From NCBI GenBank assembly GCA_052084925.1, contig JBQDEV010000006.1, positions 124,001-188,000 of the forward strand: a DNA stretch of 64,000 nt. The letters run 5' to 3'. Positions 35,806 to 44,345 of the stretch are shown here, in pieces. A program made the position numbers and the translations under genes. The DNA comes from CmP2 sp052084925. Its GTDB lineage: Bacteria; Actinomycetota; Actinomycetes; Actinomycetales; Micrococcaceae. The notes under the pieces are model-generated. The model saw nothing but the letters and a program-made list of their open reading frames with translations. It had not been told where the DNA came from and searched no databases. How positions within the stretch are numbered: the stretch's first letter is position 1; every line of letters starts with the position of its first letter.

Positions 35806-36860
35806 TGACCGCACAACCGGCACCACGAGATCTTCCCCGCACCGTGACCGTACTCGGGTCTGGTTCTTGGGGCACCACTTTCGCCAAGGTGATAGCAGAT
35901 GCCGCTCTTGAACGCGGAGATCGCGATCTTGCGGTAACGCTGTGGGCACGACGCCAGGACGTGGCGGAATCCATCAATGCGAGTCATGTGAATCCGGATT
36001 ACCTGGACGACATCGAGCTGCCGGAGAGCATTCGTGCAACCACTGACCTGAATGACGCCGTTCAAGGCGCCGAAGTTGTCGTGCTGGCAGTTCCAGCCCA
36101 ACACGTCCGCGAACAGTTGCATGCGATCCGTGAAGTGCTGAGCTCCGAAGCGGTCATCGTCTCGTTGGTGAAGGGCCTTGAACGGGGTACAGATGAGCGC
36201 ATCTCGGAGATATGTGCCTCAGAGCTCCAACTTGACCCAGATCGCTTCGCTGTGGTTTCTGGGCCGAATCTGGCGATGGAAATCGCACGTCGCGAACCGA
36301 CCGCGACGGTGGTTGCCTCATCCAACGAACAGACGGCCGCTCAGATTGCGGAGCTGACGAATTGTTCGTACTTCCGCCCGTACCGAAACACCGATGTGAC
36401 CGGGGTTGAGATCGGTGGCGTAGTCAAGAACGTCATCGCTCTCGCTGTTGGCCTGTGCGATGGACGCGGGTTCGGGGACAACTCGAAGGCATCCATCATC
36501 ACCCGGGGCCTCGCCGAGACGACTCGACTTGCGGCGGCCCTGGGAGCCCGTCAGGAAACCATGGCCGGTTTGGCGGGGTTGGGCGACCTCGTGGCAACCT
36601 GCGCATCGCCGCTGTCTCGTAACCGCACAGCGGGGCGCTATATGGGTGAAGGATACCGCGCTGATGAACTGTCGTCGGTGATGCGACAGACCGCAGAAGG
36701 CGTGAAATCCGTCTCCGCCGTGGTCGAGCTGGCACACCGTATGCACGTGGAGATGCCGATCAGCGAGGCCATGAACGCCGTTGTATCCGGAGCGCTCGAC
36801 GTTGACTCCTTAGCCACCTTACTCTTGGCCCGTGACCTGAAATCGGAGGCACCCTCATGA
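35805..36860 (+). CDS. gpsA: Glycerol-3-phosphate dehydrogenase [NAD(P)+]
   Basis: Makes sn-glycerol 3-phosphate from dihydroxyacetone phosphate for phospholipid synthesis. 351 residues. N-terminal Rossmann motif VLGSGSWGTTFAKV, then VSLVKGLERGT, VSGPNLAMEI and the catalytic-domain GVVKNVIALAVGLCDGRGFGDNSKA. GGAGAGG lies 7 nt before the ATG. It overlaps plsC by one base and ddl by four, so the three are translated as a coupled unit. Confidence 0.95.
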   Translation: MTAQPAPRDLPRTVTVLGSGSWGTTFAKVIADAALERGDRDLAVTLWARRQDVAESINASHVNPDYLDDIELPESIRATTDLNDAVQGAEVVVLAVPAQHVREQLHAIREVLSSEAVIVSLVKGLERGTDERISEICASELQLDPDRFAVVSGPNLAMEIARREPTATVVASSNEQTAAQIAELTNCSYFRPYRNTDVTGVEIGGVVKNVIALAVGLCDGRGFGDNSKASIITRGLAETTRLAAALGARQETMAGLAGLGDLVATCASPLSRNRTAGRYMGEGYRADELSSVMRQTAEGVKSVSAVVELAHRMHVEMPISEAMNAVVSGALDVDSLATLLLARDLKSEAPS

Positions 36861-38032
36861 CCGAACAGCCGAATCGCCGCCGAGTCCTGGTTCTCTTCGG
36901 CGGGCGCTCAGCTGAGCACCCGGTGTCCTGTGTGACCGCCGTGGGCGTGCTCAACGCACTCGACCGCAACGCATATGAAGCCGTTCCGGTGGGTATTACA
37001 CCCGGCGGAACATGGAGCGCCGTACGAGAGACCCCCGAGACCTGGACGGTGGCTCATCTGACGGGCCAGCCGTCGCCAGACGGCACCACTGAGGCATCGA
37101 GCCAGGCACTGGGCACCCAGCTGCCGGAGATCCAAGAGCCACAGCATCCCGCGGGTCTGCACCGAGGTGCGGACGGACTCCAACTCGTCGACACCGTGAC
37201 ACACGAAGTGCTCAGCGGGGTTGATGTGGTCTTCCCGTTGCTCCATGGCCCGTTCGGCGAAGACGGCACGATTCAGGGGCTATTGGAGACCCTTGGAGCA
37301 CCTTACGTCGGCGCCGGAGTGCTGGCCAGTGCGGTGGGCATGGACAAGCACTACATGAAGTTGGCTTTCCAAGCTGCCGGTCTTGTCGTAGGCGAGTGGG
37401 TGACCATGACCGATCGTGATTGGCATCAACGCCGTGAGCACAAGCTCGAACAGATCCGTTCCCTTGATTTCCCAGTGTTCGTGAAGCCGGCCCGCGGTGG
37501 ATCGTCCTTGGGCATCACCAGAGTCGTGGACCCTGCTCTCCTGGAAGACGCGATCGAGGAGGCGCGCAAATTCGATCCCAAAGTGGTCATTGAAGCGGGA
37601 ATTCTTGGACGCGAGATCGAGTGCGCCGTGCTGGACGGTCACGGCGCCGATGCGCCGCGTGCGTCTTACCCTGGGGAGATCGAGGTCCTGGACGAGACCT
37701 CCGGCCACCAATTCTATGATTTCGCGGCAAAGTACCAGGACAATGCCGCTGCCGAGCTCAGCTGCCCGGCGCGCTTGCCTGAGGACGCTATTGAGGAAGT
37801 ACGTCGCTTGGCTATTCGTGGATTTGACGCTGTCGATGCGTCAGGACTCTCCCGCGTTGACTTCTTCTATACGCCAGAGGGTGAATGGATCATCAACGAG
37901 ATCAACACTATGCCAGGATTCACACCGATCAGCATGTACCCGGCGATGTGGGATCGCACTGGTATCAGCTATCCGGAACTCATCCATGAACTCATCGAGC
38001 TCGGTGTGGAGCGTGGCACGGGACTGCACTGA
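36857..38032 (+). CDS. ddl: D-alanine--D-alanine ligase
   Basis: ATP-grasp ligase that makes the D-Ala-D-Ala end of the peptidoglycan precursor. 391 residues, with the longer N-terminus of actinobacterial Ddl. Motifs: VLVLFGGRSAEHPVSCVTA, FPLLHGPFGEDGTIQGLLE, the ATP-grasp FVKPARGGSSLGITRV, and metal-binding WIINEINTMPGFTPISMYP. A Tyr/Phe specificity residue was not resolved by eye. GGAGG lies 7 nt before the ATG, which overlaps the gpsA stop. DUF3515 lies convergent downstream, as often seen beside ddl in actinobacteria. Confidence 0.95.
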   Translation: MTEQPNRRRVLVLFGGRSAEHPVSCVTAVGVLNALDRNAYEAVPVGITPGGTWSAVRETPETWTVAHLTGQPSPDGTTEASSQALGTQLPEIQEPQHPAGLHRGADGLQLVDTVTHEVLSGVDVVFPLLHGPFGEDGTIQGLLETLGAPYVGAGVLASAVGMDKHYMKLAFQAAGLVVGEWVTMTDRDWHQRREHKLEQIRSLDFPVFVKPARGGSSLGITRVVDPALLEDAIEEARKFDPKVVIEAGILGREIECAVLDGHGADAPRASYPGEIEVLDETSGHQFYDFAAKYQDNAAAELSCPARLPEDAIEEVRRLAIRGFDAVDASGLSRVDFFYTPEGEWIINEINTMPGFTPISMYPAMWDRTGISYPELIHELIELGVERGTGLH

Positions 38033-38063
38033 TTCAGAGTCCGACGCTCCACACACAAGCTGA

Positions 38064-38624
38064 CTAATTGTCCGCGCTGGGGATCGGTGCCTGTGTTGCG
38101 TCAGGTTGCGCTGTGCAGGCTCGATCTGCGGGGATCCGCTCAACCGCCGCGGCGAGGTCAACCATGACGGAAGAAGAAGCAGCTCGTGATCCGTCGAAGA
38201 GTACTTCGAGGGCAGGATCGCGTCCGTAGCTGGTGAGTCTCCAATTCTCGCCTTCCTCGATTGCAATCCAGTCGACGCCGTTGGCGTTCACACAATGCTC
38301 CGTGGTCGGTCCCGGAACAGCCACGCCACAGCGCAAGATCACGGCTGCGGGGTCTCCCCAAGCACCGGTGGACTGTGCGTCGGTACGTGCTCGATCGAAT
38401 CCGGCGACTGTCTCAGGCAGAGCAACCATCGCCTCGGCACAGACAGGGTTCGTGGCGTCCTCGGCCGTTTCAATCCCCGAGACCATATTGCTGGTGCACG
38501 CTGATAATCCGGCTCCGACCAGTGTCAACCCCGCCAACATTACTGCCGATGAGAAGCGAACATGACGCGAACGAACCTTTGAAGATGTGGGACGAACGGT
38601 GGAGGAGACCGAAGAATACTGCAT
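38064..38624 (-). CDS. DUF3515 family putative lipoprotein
   Basis: 186-residue exported protein. A basic N-terminus, a hydrophobic stretch (SSAVMLAGLTLVGAGL) and the lipobox LSAC predict lipid anchoring at the cysteine near residue 43. The mature part has several cysteines and the family-like ILRCGVAVPGPTTEHCV and WIAIEEGENWRLTSYGRDPA. DUF3515 proteins are common in actinobacteria next to ddl and thiL; their function is unknown. Here it is on the opposite strand, convergent with ddl. Confidence 0.8.
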   Translation of the reverse strand: MQYSSVSSTVRPTSSKVRSRHVRFSSAVMLAGLTLVGAGLSACTSNMVSGIETAEDATNPVCAEAMVALPETVAGFDRARTDAQSTGAWGDPAAVILRCGVAVPGPTTEHCVNANGVDWIAIEEGENWRLTSYGRDPALEVLFDGSRAASSSVMVDLAAAVERIPADRACTAQPDATQAPIPSADN

Positions 38625-38744
38625 TCCTCCAGACTATCGATGTCTGAATCCCGTGCCGTGAGAATGGCGATGAGAGGTCATTCTCAGTAGGGTAGGAGCG
38701 TTGTCCACATCACTGTCAATGAGACCGGAATCCCTGAGCTAATC

Positions 38745-39806
38745 GTGAACCCTCCATCAGACCTCCCGCGCCCTGAGCCGCAGGAACCCAACACCGTTGG
38801 TACCTCGGCACCGGTGATCATGGAGTGGCTTATCCAAGCGGAGTCCGCCCTAGCCAATAGCTCAGACCGTCTCGACGCTATCAACATCTTCCCCGTACCG
38901 GACGGCGATACCGGCACCAATCTCTATACCACTATTGCCGCTGCACGAGCTGGCCTAGATCTCGAGGATCCGTCCATCAGCACCGTGGGTGATGCCCTTG
39001 CCCAGGCCGGTCGTGCGGCCCTGGACCAGGCGCGCGGCAACTCGGGAACATTAATGGCTGTGGCGCTCACCGGACTTTCTGAACCGATGCGCCAGTCACC
39101 GCGGCTGACCGCACCGTTGCTCGCCCAGGGGCTGGATCGTGCGCGCACGGCGGCATGGTCGGCATTGTCAGACCCGCAGGAAGGCACCTTGCTCTCGGTC
39201 CTGACTCGATGCGCCGATGCCTCGCAAGACTTCCTCGAATCTCTCGAAGATCAGTCCTCCGACCACATAAATTCTCGGCGCGTGCTCGCTTTGTGCTGTG
39301 AACACCTCGTCACTACCGCGCGGTCAGCCGTGGTCGCCACGGAGAAGGAATTGGCGGCCCTGACGAAAGCCGAGGTCGTCGACGCTGGAGCAATCGGGCT
39401 GTTATTGGTTCTCGACGCGCTACGTTGCGCAGTCACTGGTCGTCCTCGCGAAGATGGGCTGCTGGAAGGACTGCACGGTACGGATATTCAGGCGCCACAT
39501 CTGCACTCGCATCTACCCAACCACGACGGGCATGAAGTGATGTGCTCTATGGACCTCTCGCCGTTGGACGCGGCTACGCTGCGCTTTGGGCTCGACGAGA
39601 TCGGCGATTCGGTCATCATGTCACCGATTTCTACCGACGCGGACGCACAAGGGCGCGTACGTTGGCGGTTGCATGCGCATGTTCCCGATGTTGATACGGC
39701 GCTGGACTTGGTACGACGAGCCGGAGAACCGCAGAACCTCGTCGTAACCGATCTCGCCGGCGGCTCGCATACCCACCATTCCGTTCACACTTCTCGGGAC
39801 TCGTGA
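38745..39806 (+). CDS. DhaL-domain (DAK2) protein, FakA-like but short
   Basis: 353 residues. The N-terminal DhaL domain has the nucleotide/Mg motif NIFPVPDGDTGTNLYTTI and ALDQARGNSGT. The second part (about 255-350: MCSMDLSPLDAATLRFGLDE ... LHAHVPDVDTALDLVRRAG) resembles the middle domain of the fatty-acid kinase FakA. The usual C-terminal DegV-like region of ~550-residue FakA proteins is absent; a DhaL protein before recG is common in actinobacteria. Kinase function on fatty acids is possible but unproven. The stop overlaps the recG GTG start. Start GTG 38745 is uncertain; ATG 38820 is an alternative. Confidence 0.8.
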   Translation: MNPPSDLPRPEPQEPNTVGTSAPVIMEWLIQAESALANSSDRLDAINIFPVPDGDTGTNLYTTIAAARAGLDLEDPSISTVGDALAQAGRAALDQARGNSGTLMAVALTGLSEPMRQSPRLTAPLLAQGLDRARTAAWSALSDPQEGTLLSVLTRCADASQDFLESLEDQSSDHINSRRVLALCCEHLVTTARSAVVATEKELAALTKAEVVDAGAIGLLLVLDALRCAVTGRPREDGLLEGLHGTDIQAPHLHSHLPNHDGHEVMCSMDLSPLDAATLRFGLDEIGDSVIMSPISTDADAQGRVRWRLHAHVPDVDTALDLVRRAGEPQNLVVTDLAGGSHTHHSVHTSRDS

Positions 39807-42052
39807 GCTCGCTCATTGCGGCCCAACCGGGCTCAGCACTGGACCAGCCACTCAGCGGCATCCTGGGGGGACGTACAGCCACCCGCCTCCAAGAGCAGCT
39901 CAACATCACCACGACGGGTGAATTGCTCGAGCATTTCCCCCGCAGGTGGGTGGAATTGGGGGAGCTCACTCCGATTCACAGTCTTCCGGTTGGGGAACAG
40001 GTGACGATCGTTGCCCGCGTCGTTTCCACGACCAAACGCCGCATGCAGTCGCGTCGCGGCTTCCTGATCGATGTTCTGGTCTCCGATGATGCGGAGAGCC
40101 ACGCCGGCGGAACATTGTCCATGGCTTTCTTCAACGGGTATGACGCTGAACGGCGTCTGGCCGCGGGCACGCGAGCCATGTTCCATGGTAAAACTGCCCA
40201 GTATCGAGGCGCCCTGACCCTGAACAATCCTGATTTCACGGTCCTTGACGACGCCGAGAATCCGACCGAACACGATCTCTCTCCGGTTCCGGTGTATCCG
40301 GCCACCGCGAAGTTGGCCTCCTGGACCATTCGGACCTGTGTGGATACCGTGCTGGACGCGATCAATTGGGACTCAGTGGAAGACCCAGTACCGACCGAGT
40401 TGCTCCGGGACGCATCAGACTCGTTGGAGCCCTTGCCGACGCTAGCCGAAGCCTTCCGCTCCCTGCATCGTCCACGTCAGGTGTCGGAGGCGCTCAGGGC
40501 GAAAACCCGGTTTGCACTCCATGAAGCGCTCATCTTGCAGGGGGTGCTCTCGAACCGGCGTCAGCAGAACGCCACTCAATCTGCGTCCACACCGTATCCG
40601 CGCCGTGAGGACGGGATCGCTGGGGCATTGGACCAACGACTGCCCTTCACCCTGACGGATGGGCAGAGGGACGCTGGAGCCGCCATCAGCAACAGCCTGG
40701 ACTCGATACATCCGATGTCTCGACTACTCCAGGGAGAAGTCGGGTCTGGAAAGACACTGGTGGCATTGCGGGCGATGGCCCAGGTAGTTGATGGTGGTGG
40801 TCAGGCTGCCCTGATCGCGCCAACGGAGGTGCTCGCAGGACAGCATCACCGATCTTTGCTGTCGACCCTCGACGTGCTTGCGACAGCCGGACAGCTCACG
40901 AGCTGGACGGGACCATCGACAGAGGTCGTACTGCTCACCGGTTCGCAATCCACCCAAGCCAAGCGGGAGGCATTGCTGAAAATCGCCTCCGGGCAGGCCG
41001 GGATCGTCGTGGGCACTCACGCATTGCTATCGGAGTACGTGAGCTTCGCCCAACTCGGTCTCGTCGTGATCGACGAACAGCACCGCTTCGGCGTGGATCA
41101 GCGGGAAGCGTTGCGCGAATCGAATCCGGGTACTCATATGCTGGTCATGTCCGCAACACCGATCCCGCGCTCTGTTGCGATGACTGTCTTCGGAGATCTG
41201 GACGTCACGGTGCTGGACGGGATGCCATCCGGCAGGAAACCGGTGGCCACGCATGTAGCGCGGATGGACCACGGGCCGAGAATCATCGGCCGCGTCTGGG
41301 AGATCATCTCGGAACAAGTTGCGGCGGGACACCAGGCGTTCGTCGTCTGCCCGAAAATCACACCAAGTCAGTCAGCAACGGAAACGAATACGGATCACGG
41401 CGGCGCCGAACTGAGCCTGACCGCACCCGAGCTTGCCGCCGCCGTGGAGGACATGGTCGAACGTCTTCCTCAGATCCCCTCGTTGACAGGGCTGCGCGTC
41501 GCTGCCTTGCACGGCCAGATGGACCAAACAAAGCAAGATGAGGCGATGGGACGCTTCGTCCGCGGCGAGATCGATATTCTGGTTGCGACGACCGTCATTG
41601 AGGTGGGGGTGGACGTCCCCAACGCCACTGTGATGGCGGTCCTCGATGCGGACGCTTTTGGGCTTTCCACACTGCACCAGTTGCGTGGTCGCGTCGGCCG
41701 CGGCGAAGCTCCCGCTCTGTGCTTTTTGACGACGCGACTCCCTGACGGGCACGCCGCGCTCGACAGGCTGGACATCTTGGCGGAGACGCAAGACGGCATG
41801 CGCATTGCCGAGCAGGATGTATTAGCTCGAGGTGAAGGCGACATTCTGGGCTCCACCCAGCATGGCTTCGGTTCGCGGCTGCTGGTGCTCAAGGTTCTCC
41901 GCCATGCGCACCTGATCCAACTGAGCTCCGATTGGATTGCTCAGGCACGGGTCAACGATCCTGCACTTCAGGGATTTCCGGCGCTCGCTGCCGAGATCAC
42001 CGCGTGGGAATCGGCGCATGAGTCGACCTCCGGCTATCTTGAGAAGACGTGA
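39803..42052 (+). CDS. recG: ATP-dependent DNA helicase RecG
   Basis: Branch-migration helicase acting on stalled forks and Holliday junctions. 749 residues. N-terminal wedge/OB region (about 60-165); Walker A LLQGEVGSGKTLVAL, DEQH box VIDEQHRFGVDQRE, motif III MSATPIPRSVAMTVFGD, and C-terminal helicase motifs TTVIEVGVDVPNATVM and QLRGRVGRGEAPALCFL. GTG 39803 overlaps the preceding stop, so it is coupled to the DhaL gene. rsmD follows after 64 nt. Confidence 0.95.
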   Translation: MSSLIAAQPGSALDQPLSGILGGRTATRLQEQLNITTTGELLEHFPRRWVELGELTPIHSLPVGEQVTIVARVVSTTKRRMQSRRGFLIDVLVSDDAESHAGGTLSMAFFNGYDAERRLAAGTRAMFHGKTAQYRGALTLNNPDFTVLDDAENPTEHDLSPVPVYPATAKLASWTIRTCVDTVLDAINWDSVEDPVPTELLRDASDSLEPLPTLAEAFRSLHRPRQVSEALRAKTRFALHEALILQGVLSNRRQQNATQSASTPYPRREDGIAGALDQRLPFTLTDGQRDAGAAISNSLDSIHPMSRLLQGEVGSGKTLVALRAMAQVVDGGGQAALIAPTEVLAGQHHRSLLSTLDVLATAGQLTSWTGPSTEVVLLTGSQSTQAKREALLKIASGQAGIVVGTHALLSEYVSFAQLGLVVIDEQHRFGVDQREALRESNPGTHMLVMSATPIPRSVAMTVFGDLDVTVLDGMPSGRKPVATHVARMDHGPRIIGRVWEIISEQVAAGHQAFVVCPKITPSQSATETNTDHGGAELSLTAPELAAAVEDMVERLPQIPSLTGLRVAALHGQMDQTKQDEAMGRFVRGEIDILVATTVIEVGVDVPNATVMAVLDADAFGLSTLHQLRGRVGRGEAPALCFLTTRLPDGHAALDRLDILAETQDGMRIAEQDVLARGEGDILGSTQHGFGSRLLVLKVLRHAHLIQLSSDWIAQARVNDPALQGFPALAAEITAWESAHESTSGYLEKT

Positions 42053-42116
42053 GTCGTACCTCTGAGAACGACGCACAGTGACGCAGCAGCAATCACCCAG
42101 CAAGGAGGCGCGCACC

Positions 42117-42704
42117 ATGTCTCGTATAGTCTCTGGAGCGGCGGGAGGCATCTCTCTGGTGTCCGTTCCCGGAACCGGAACCCGTCCGACCACGGATCGT
42201 ACCAAGGAAGCGCTGTTCTCCTGGCTGGAATCTCGCGGCTGGTTGGAGGGTACTAGCGTGCTTGACCTCTATGCTGGCTCAGGTGCGCTGGGGTGCGAGG
42301 CAGCTTCGCGAGGTGCTGGTGAGGTGGTCAGCATAGAGCGACACAATAAGGCTGCAGCCATTTGCCGTCGGAATGCCGATGCCATCAACAAACGAGTCGG
42401 TCGCACCGTGGTTCGTGTTCAGAATGCAGCGGTGGACACCGCCCTGCAACAGCTTCCGCTCGCTAGCTGGGACTTGATCCTGGCTGATCCGCCCTATGAT
42501 TTCGACGGTGAGCCACTCCAGCGGAGCCTGCAGCTGATGGATGCCGCGCTCGACGAACGCGGATTGGTGGTGCTTGAACGGTCCACCCGGAGTCCAGAAC
42601 CTCGATGGCCCGAGAGACTGAATCTGATCGAACAGCGTGACTACGGCGAGAGCCGCCTCTACTTCGTTCGGCCCGTTTCGGCTGAAACCACGGACAACTC
42701 GTGA
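42117..42704 (+). CDS. rsmD: 16S rRNA (guanine(966)-N(2))-methyltransferase
   Basis: SAM-dependent enzyme methylating G966 of 16S rRNA. 195 residues from ATG 42117, chosen because AAGGAGG ends 9 nt upstream; GTG 42078 is an in-frame alternative. Motifs: RIVSGAAGG, RPTTDRTKEALFSWL, SAM-binding VLDLYAGSGALGCEA, and catalytic DLILADPPYDF. recG-rsmD-coaD is a usual actinobacterial order, but here three genes are inserted before coaD. Confidence 0.94.
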   Translation: MSRIVSGAAGGISLVSVPGTGTRPTTDRTKEALFSWLESRGWLEGTSVLDLYAGSGALGCEAASRGAGEVVSIERHNKAAAICRRNADAINKRVGRTVVRVQNAAVDTALQQLPLASWDLILADPPYDFDGEPLQRSLQLMDAALDERGLVVLERSTRSPEPRWPERLNLIEQRDYGESRLYFVRPVSAETTDNS

Positions 42705-42717
42705 TAGCGAGGCAGCA

Positions 42718-43506
42718 ATGCAAGGCAACCTCATCCCGGTCGACTCCGTTGACGACACCTACCAGATTGAACCGGCACGCTCCTATCAGATAGATCTAGT
42801 GACCTTTGGTCCCAGTACTGACGCTCGAGCGGGTGTATTGGAGCTGGCCTTCATGGACGATGAGGGCGACCGGCTGGAAGTCCATGAATGGCCTCATCAC
42901 TCCTCAGTCTTCGGGGAGTACATATACCTGCGGGCTAAAGAGAATCATCCCCGTCGCACGGGGCTCATCGTCACTGCACCGGACCGGGCCGTCATGCTCA
43001 AGCTCAGCGGGCATACATGGTCCGATTACACTGACTTGAGTTTGATGAAATCGCCAAGACTGATCCTCGTAGACGACTCGGCCCCATCGGTCGGCACCGA
43101 TCTGGGCGGAGAGGTCCAGTCAGGGATTGTGCTTGCCGGCGTCAATGCCCTGCATCATGTCCCGTTCGACACCGTCGCAGTTACTGTCGAAGTTCCCGTG
43201 CAGGGAAATCTCCGGCCGGCCCAGCAAATACTGACCCTCCGTTTCTTGGATGAGGCAGGGGAAGAACTCGCCGCCCACGACATCGGCGTCGAATCCCGAG
43301 CCGGTTACGCGAAGGTCAAGAGTGATCCATTCCGTGTGCCGCATGATGCGACGTCCCTTCGGCTGCAAGGCCCCTCGGTGTCCTGCGACAACAACCCCGT
43401 GACGCTGACGCGGCTACCTGGACTGCATTGGCACCACGAGATGCCCTCATCCGATGGTACGGCATCAGGAGATGGTTCCGGCGGGGAGCCTCCGGCGGTG
43501 GCGTAA
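42718..43506 (+). CDS. Hypothetical protein with two tandem homologous domains
   Basis: 262 residues from ATG 42718, with GAGG 7 nt upstream, 13 nt after rsmD. I do not recognise the family. No signal peptide or membrane segment is seen. Two beta-rich units look duplicated: VLELAFMDDEGDRLEVHEWP (from residue 40) aligns with ILTLRFLDEAGEELAAHDIG (from residue 171), and each is followed by a GEYIYLRA / AGYAKVKS strand and a RAVMLKLSG / ATSLRLQG strand. The C-terminal 20 residues are Ser/Gly/Asp-rich. It is convergent with a TupA-like ATP-grasp gene only 2 nt away, which hints at an envelope-glycan context. A carbohydrate-binding-like beta sandwich is one possibility. Confidence 0.7.
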   Translation: MQGNLIPVDSVDDTYQIEPARSYQIDLVTFGPSTDARAGVLELAFMDDEGDRLEVHEWPHHSSVFGEYIYLRAKENHPRRTGLIVTAPDRAVMLKLSGHTWSDYTDLSLMKSPRLILVDDSAPSVGTDLGGEVQSGIVLAGVNALHHVPFDTVAVTVEVPVQGNLRPAQQILTLRFLDEAGEELAAHDIGVESRAGYAKVKSDPFRVPHDATSLRLQGPSVSCDNNPVTLTRLPGLHWHHEMPSSDGTASGDGSGGEPPAVA

Positions 43507-43508
43507 CG

Positions 43509-44312
43509 TTAGCCTCGTTCCGACGTGGCGTCTCGCCAACGTTGAGCCAATACACGTTCATAGGCACGCGAGAGAGTGTAGCTGCGTCCGTAGTAGAGAC
43601 CTCCTGGGGTTAGGGTGATTTCCCCAATGACCCATCCATTGTGCGTCCGGTAGAGGTCGATGCGGGAGAAGGGGGTCGGGACCTTTGAGGAGGCTTCTTC
43701 AGCGATCGTGAGGATATCGCTCCCGAAAGGGGTGAGATCGATATCTCCTACCTGCACTCTCTGCGGGTTGTACGAGATCCGGTCCTCCTCAACCGGTCGT
43801 AGATCCCGATCGAACCATTGGACAGTATGTGGACTCGTGTTCCGATCAATCATCAAGATCAGCTCGACCTGCCCGCCGAACGTGTAGGCCTTGAAGTCAC
43901 GAGGAATGGCGAAGCCGTCAGCGTCGTGGATCTTCTCCTCAACGATGATCCTGTTTCCGCTCAAATGCGGTTGATTCAGTTCCGGACGACCGAAGAATTC
44001 TCGTTGGTGGAATCTGACCTCCTCCGCGGTCAGGACGCGATCAAGGAACGCTTCATAGAACCCGTTCTCACACTCCGACAGGACCATGACCCCCTGCGCG
44101 GAATGAAGCTGGGTGGGTTTCACCACGAATTCGCTGGGCAAATCGCTGAGGTCTATATCGTCGGGAGTGGCGAATGATCTCAGTATGCGTACGAACGGAA
44201 GTCGATGGTCTGCACAGAAATTCGCACACTCGAGCTTGTCGTGAACGAACCACGGGACGTCAGGCTCGTCGCCCTCGATACGCCGTCGAAGGTAGTCGTG
44301 CCAATACTCCAT
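43509..44312 (-). CDS. TupA-like ATP-grasp protein
   Basis: 267-residue enzyme resembling the ATP-grasp family named after TupA (teichuronopeptide synthesis). Signs: DKLECANFCADHRL near the N-terminus, an ATP-binding strand pair with EFVVKPTQLHSAQGVMVL, IIVEEKIHDADGFAIPRDFK and the metal/substrate loop FSRIDLYRTHNGWVIGEITL followed by TPGGLYYG. These proteins are often found in polysaccharide gene clusters and may ligate an amino acid or peptide to a uronic acid polymer. The main glycopolymer locus lies 5 kb downstream. The exact substrate is unknown. Confidence 0.78.
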   Translation of the reverse strand: MEYWHDYLRRRIEGDEPDVPWFVHDKLECANFCADHRLPFVRILRSFATPDDIDLSDLPSEFVVKPTQLHSAQGVMVLSECENGFYEAFLDRVLTAEEVRFHQREFFGRPELNQPHLSGNRIIVEEKIHDADGFAIPRDFKAYTFGGQVELILMIDRNTSPHTVQWFDRDLRPVEEDRISYNPQRVQVGDIDLTPFGSDILTIAEEASSKVPTPFSRIDLYRTHNGWVIGEITLTPGGLYYGRSYTLSRAYERVLAQRWRDATSERG

Positions 44313-44345
44313 ACCAACTCCCGTGCTCTACGAATCATCGTGTGA

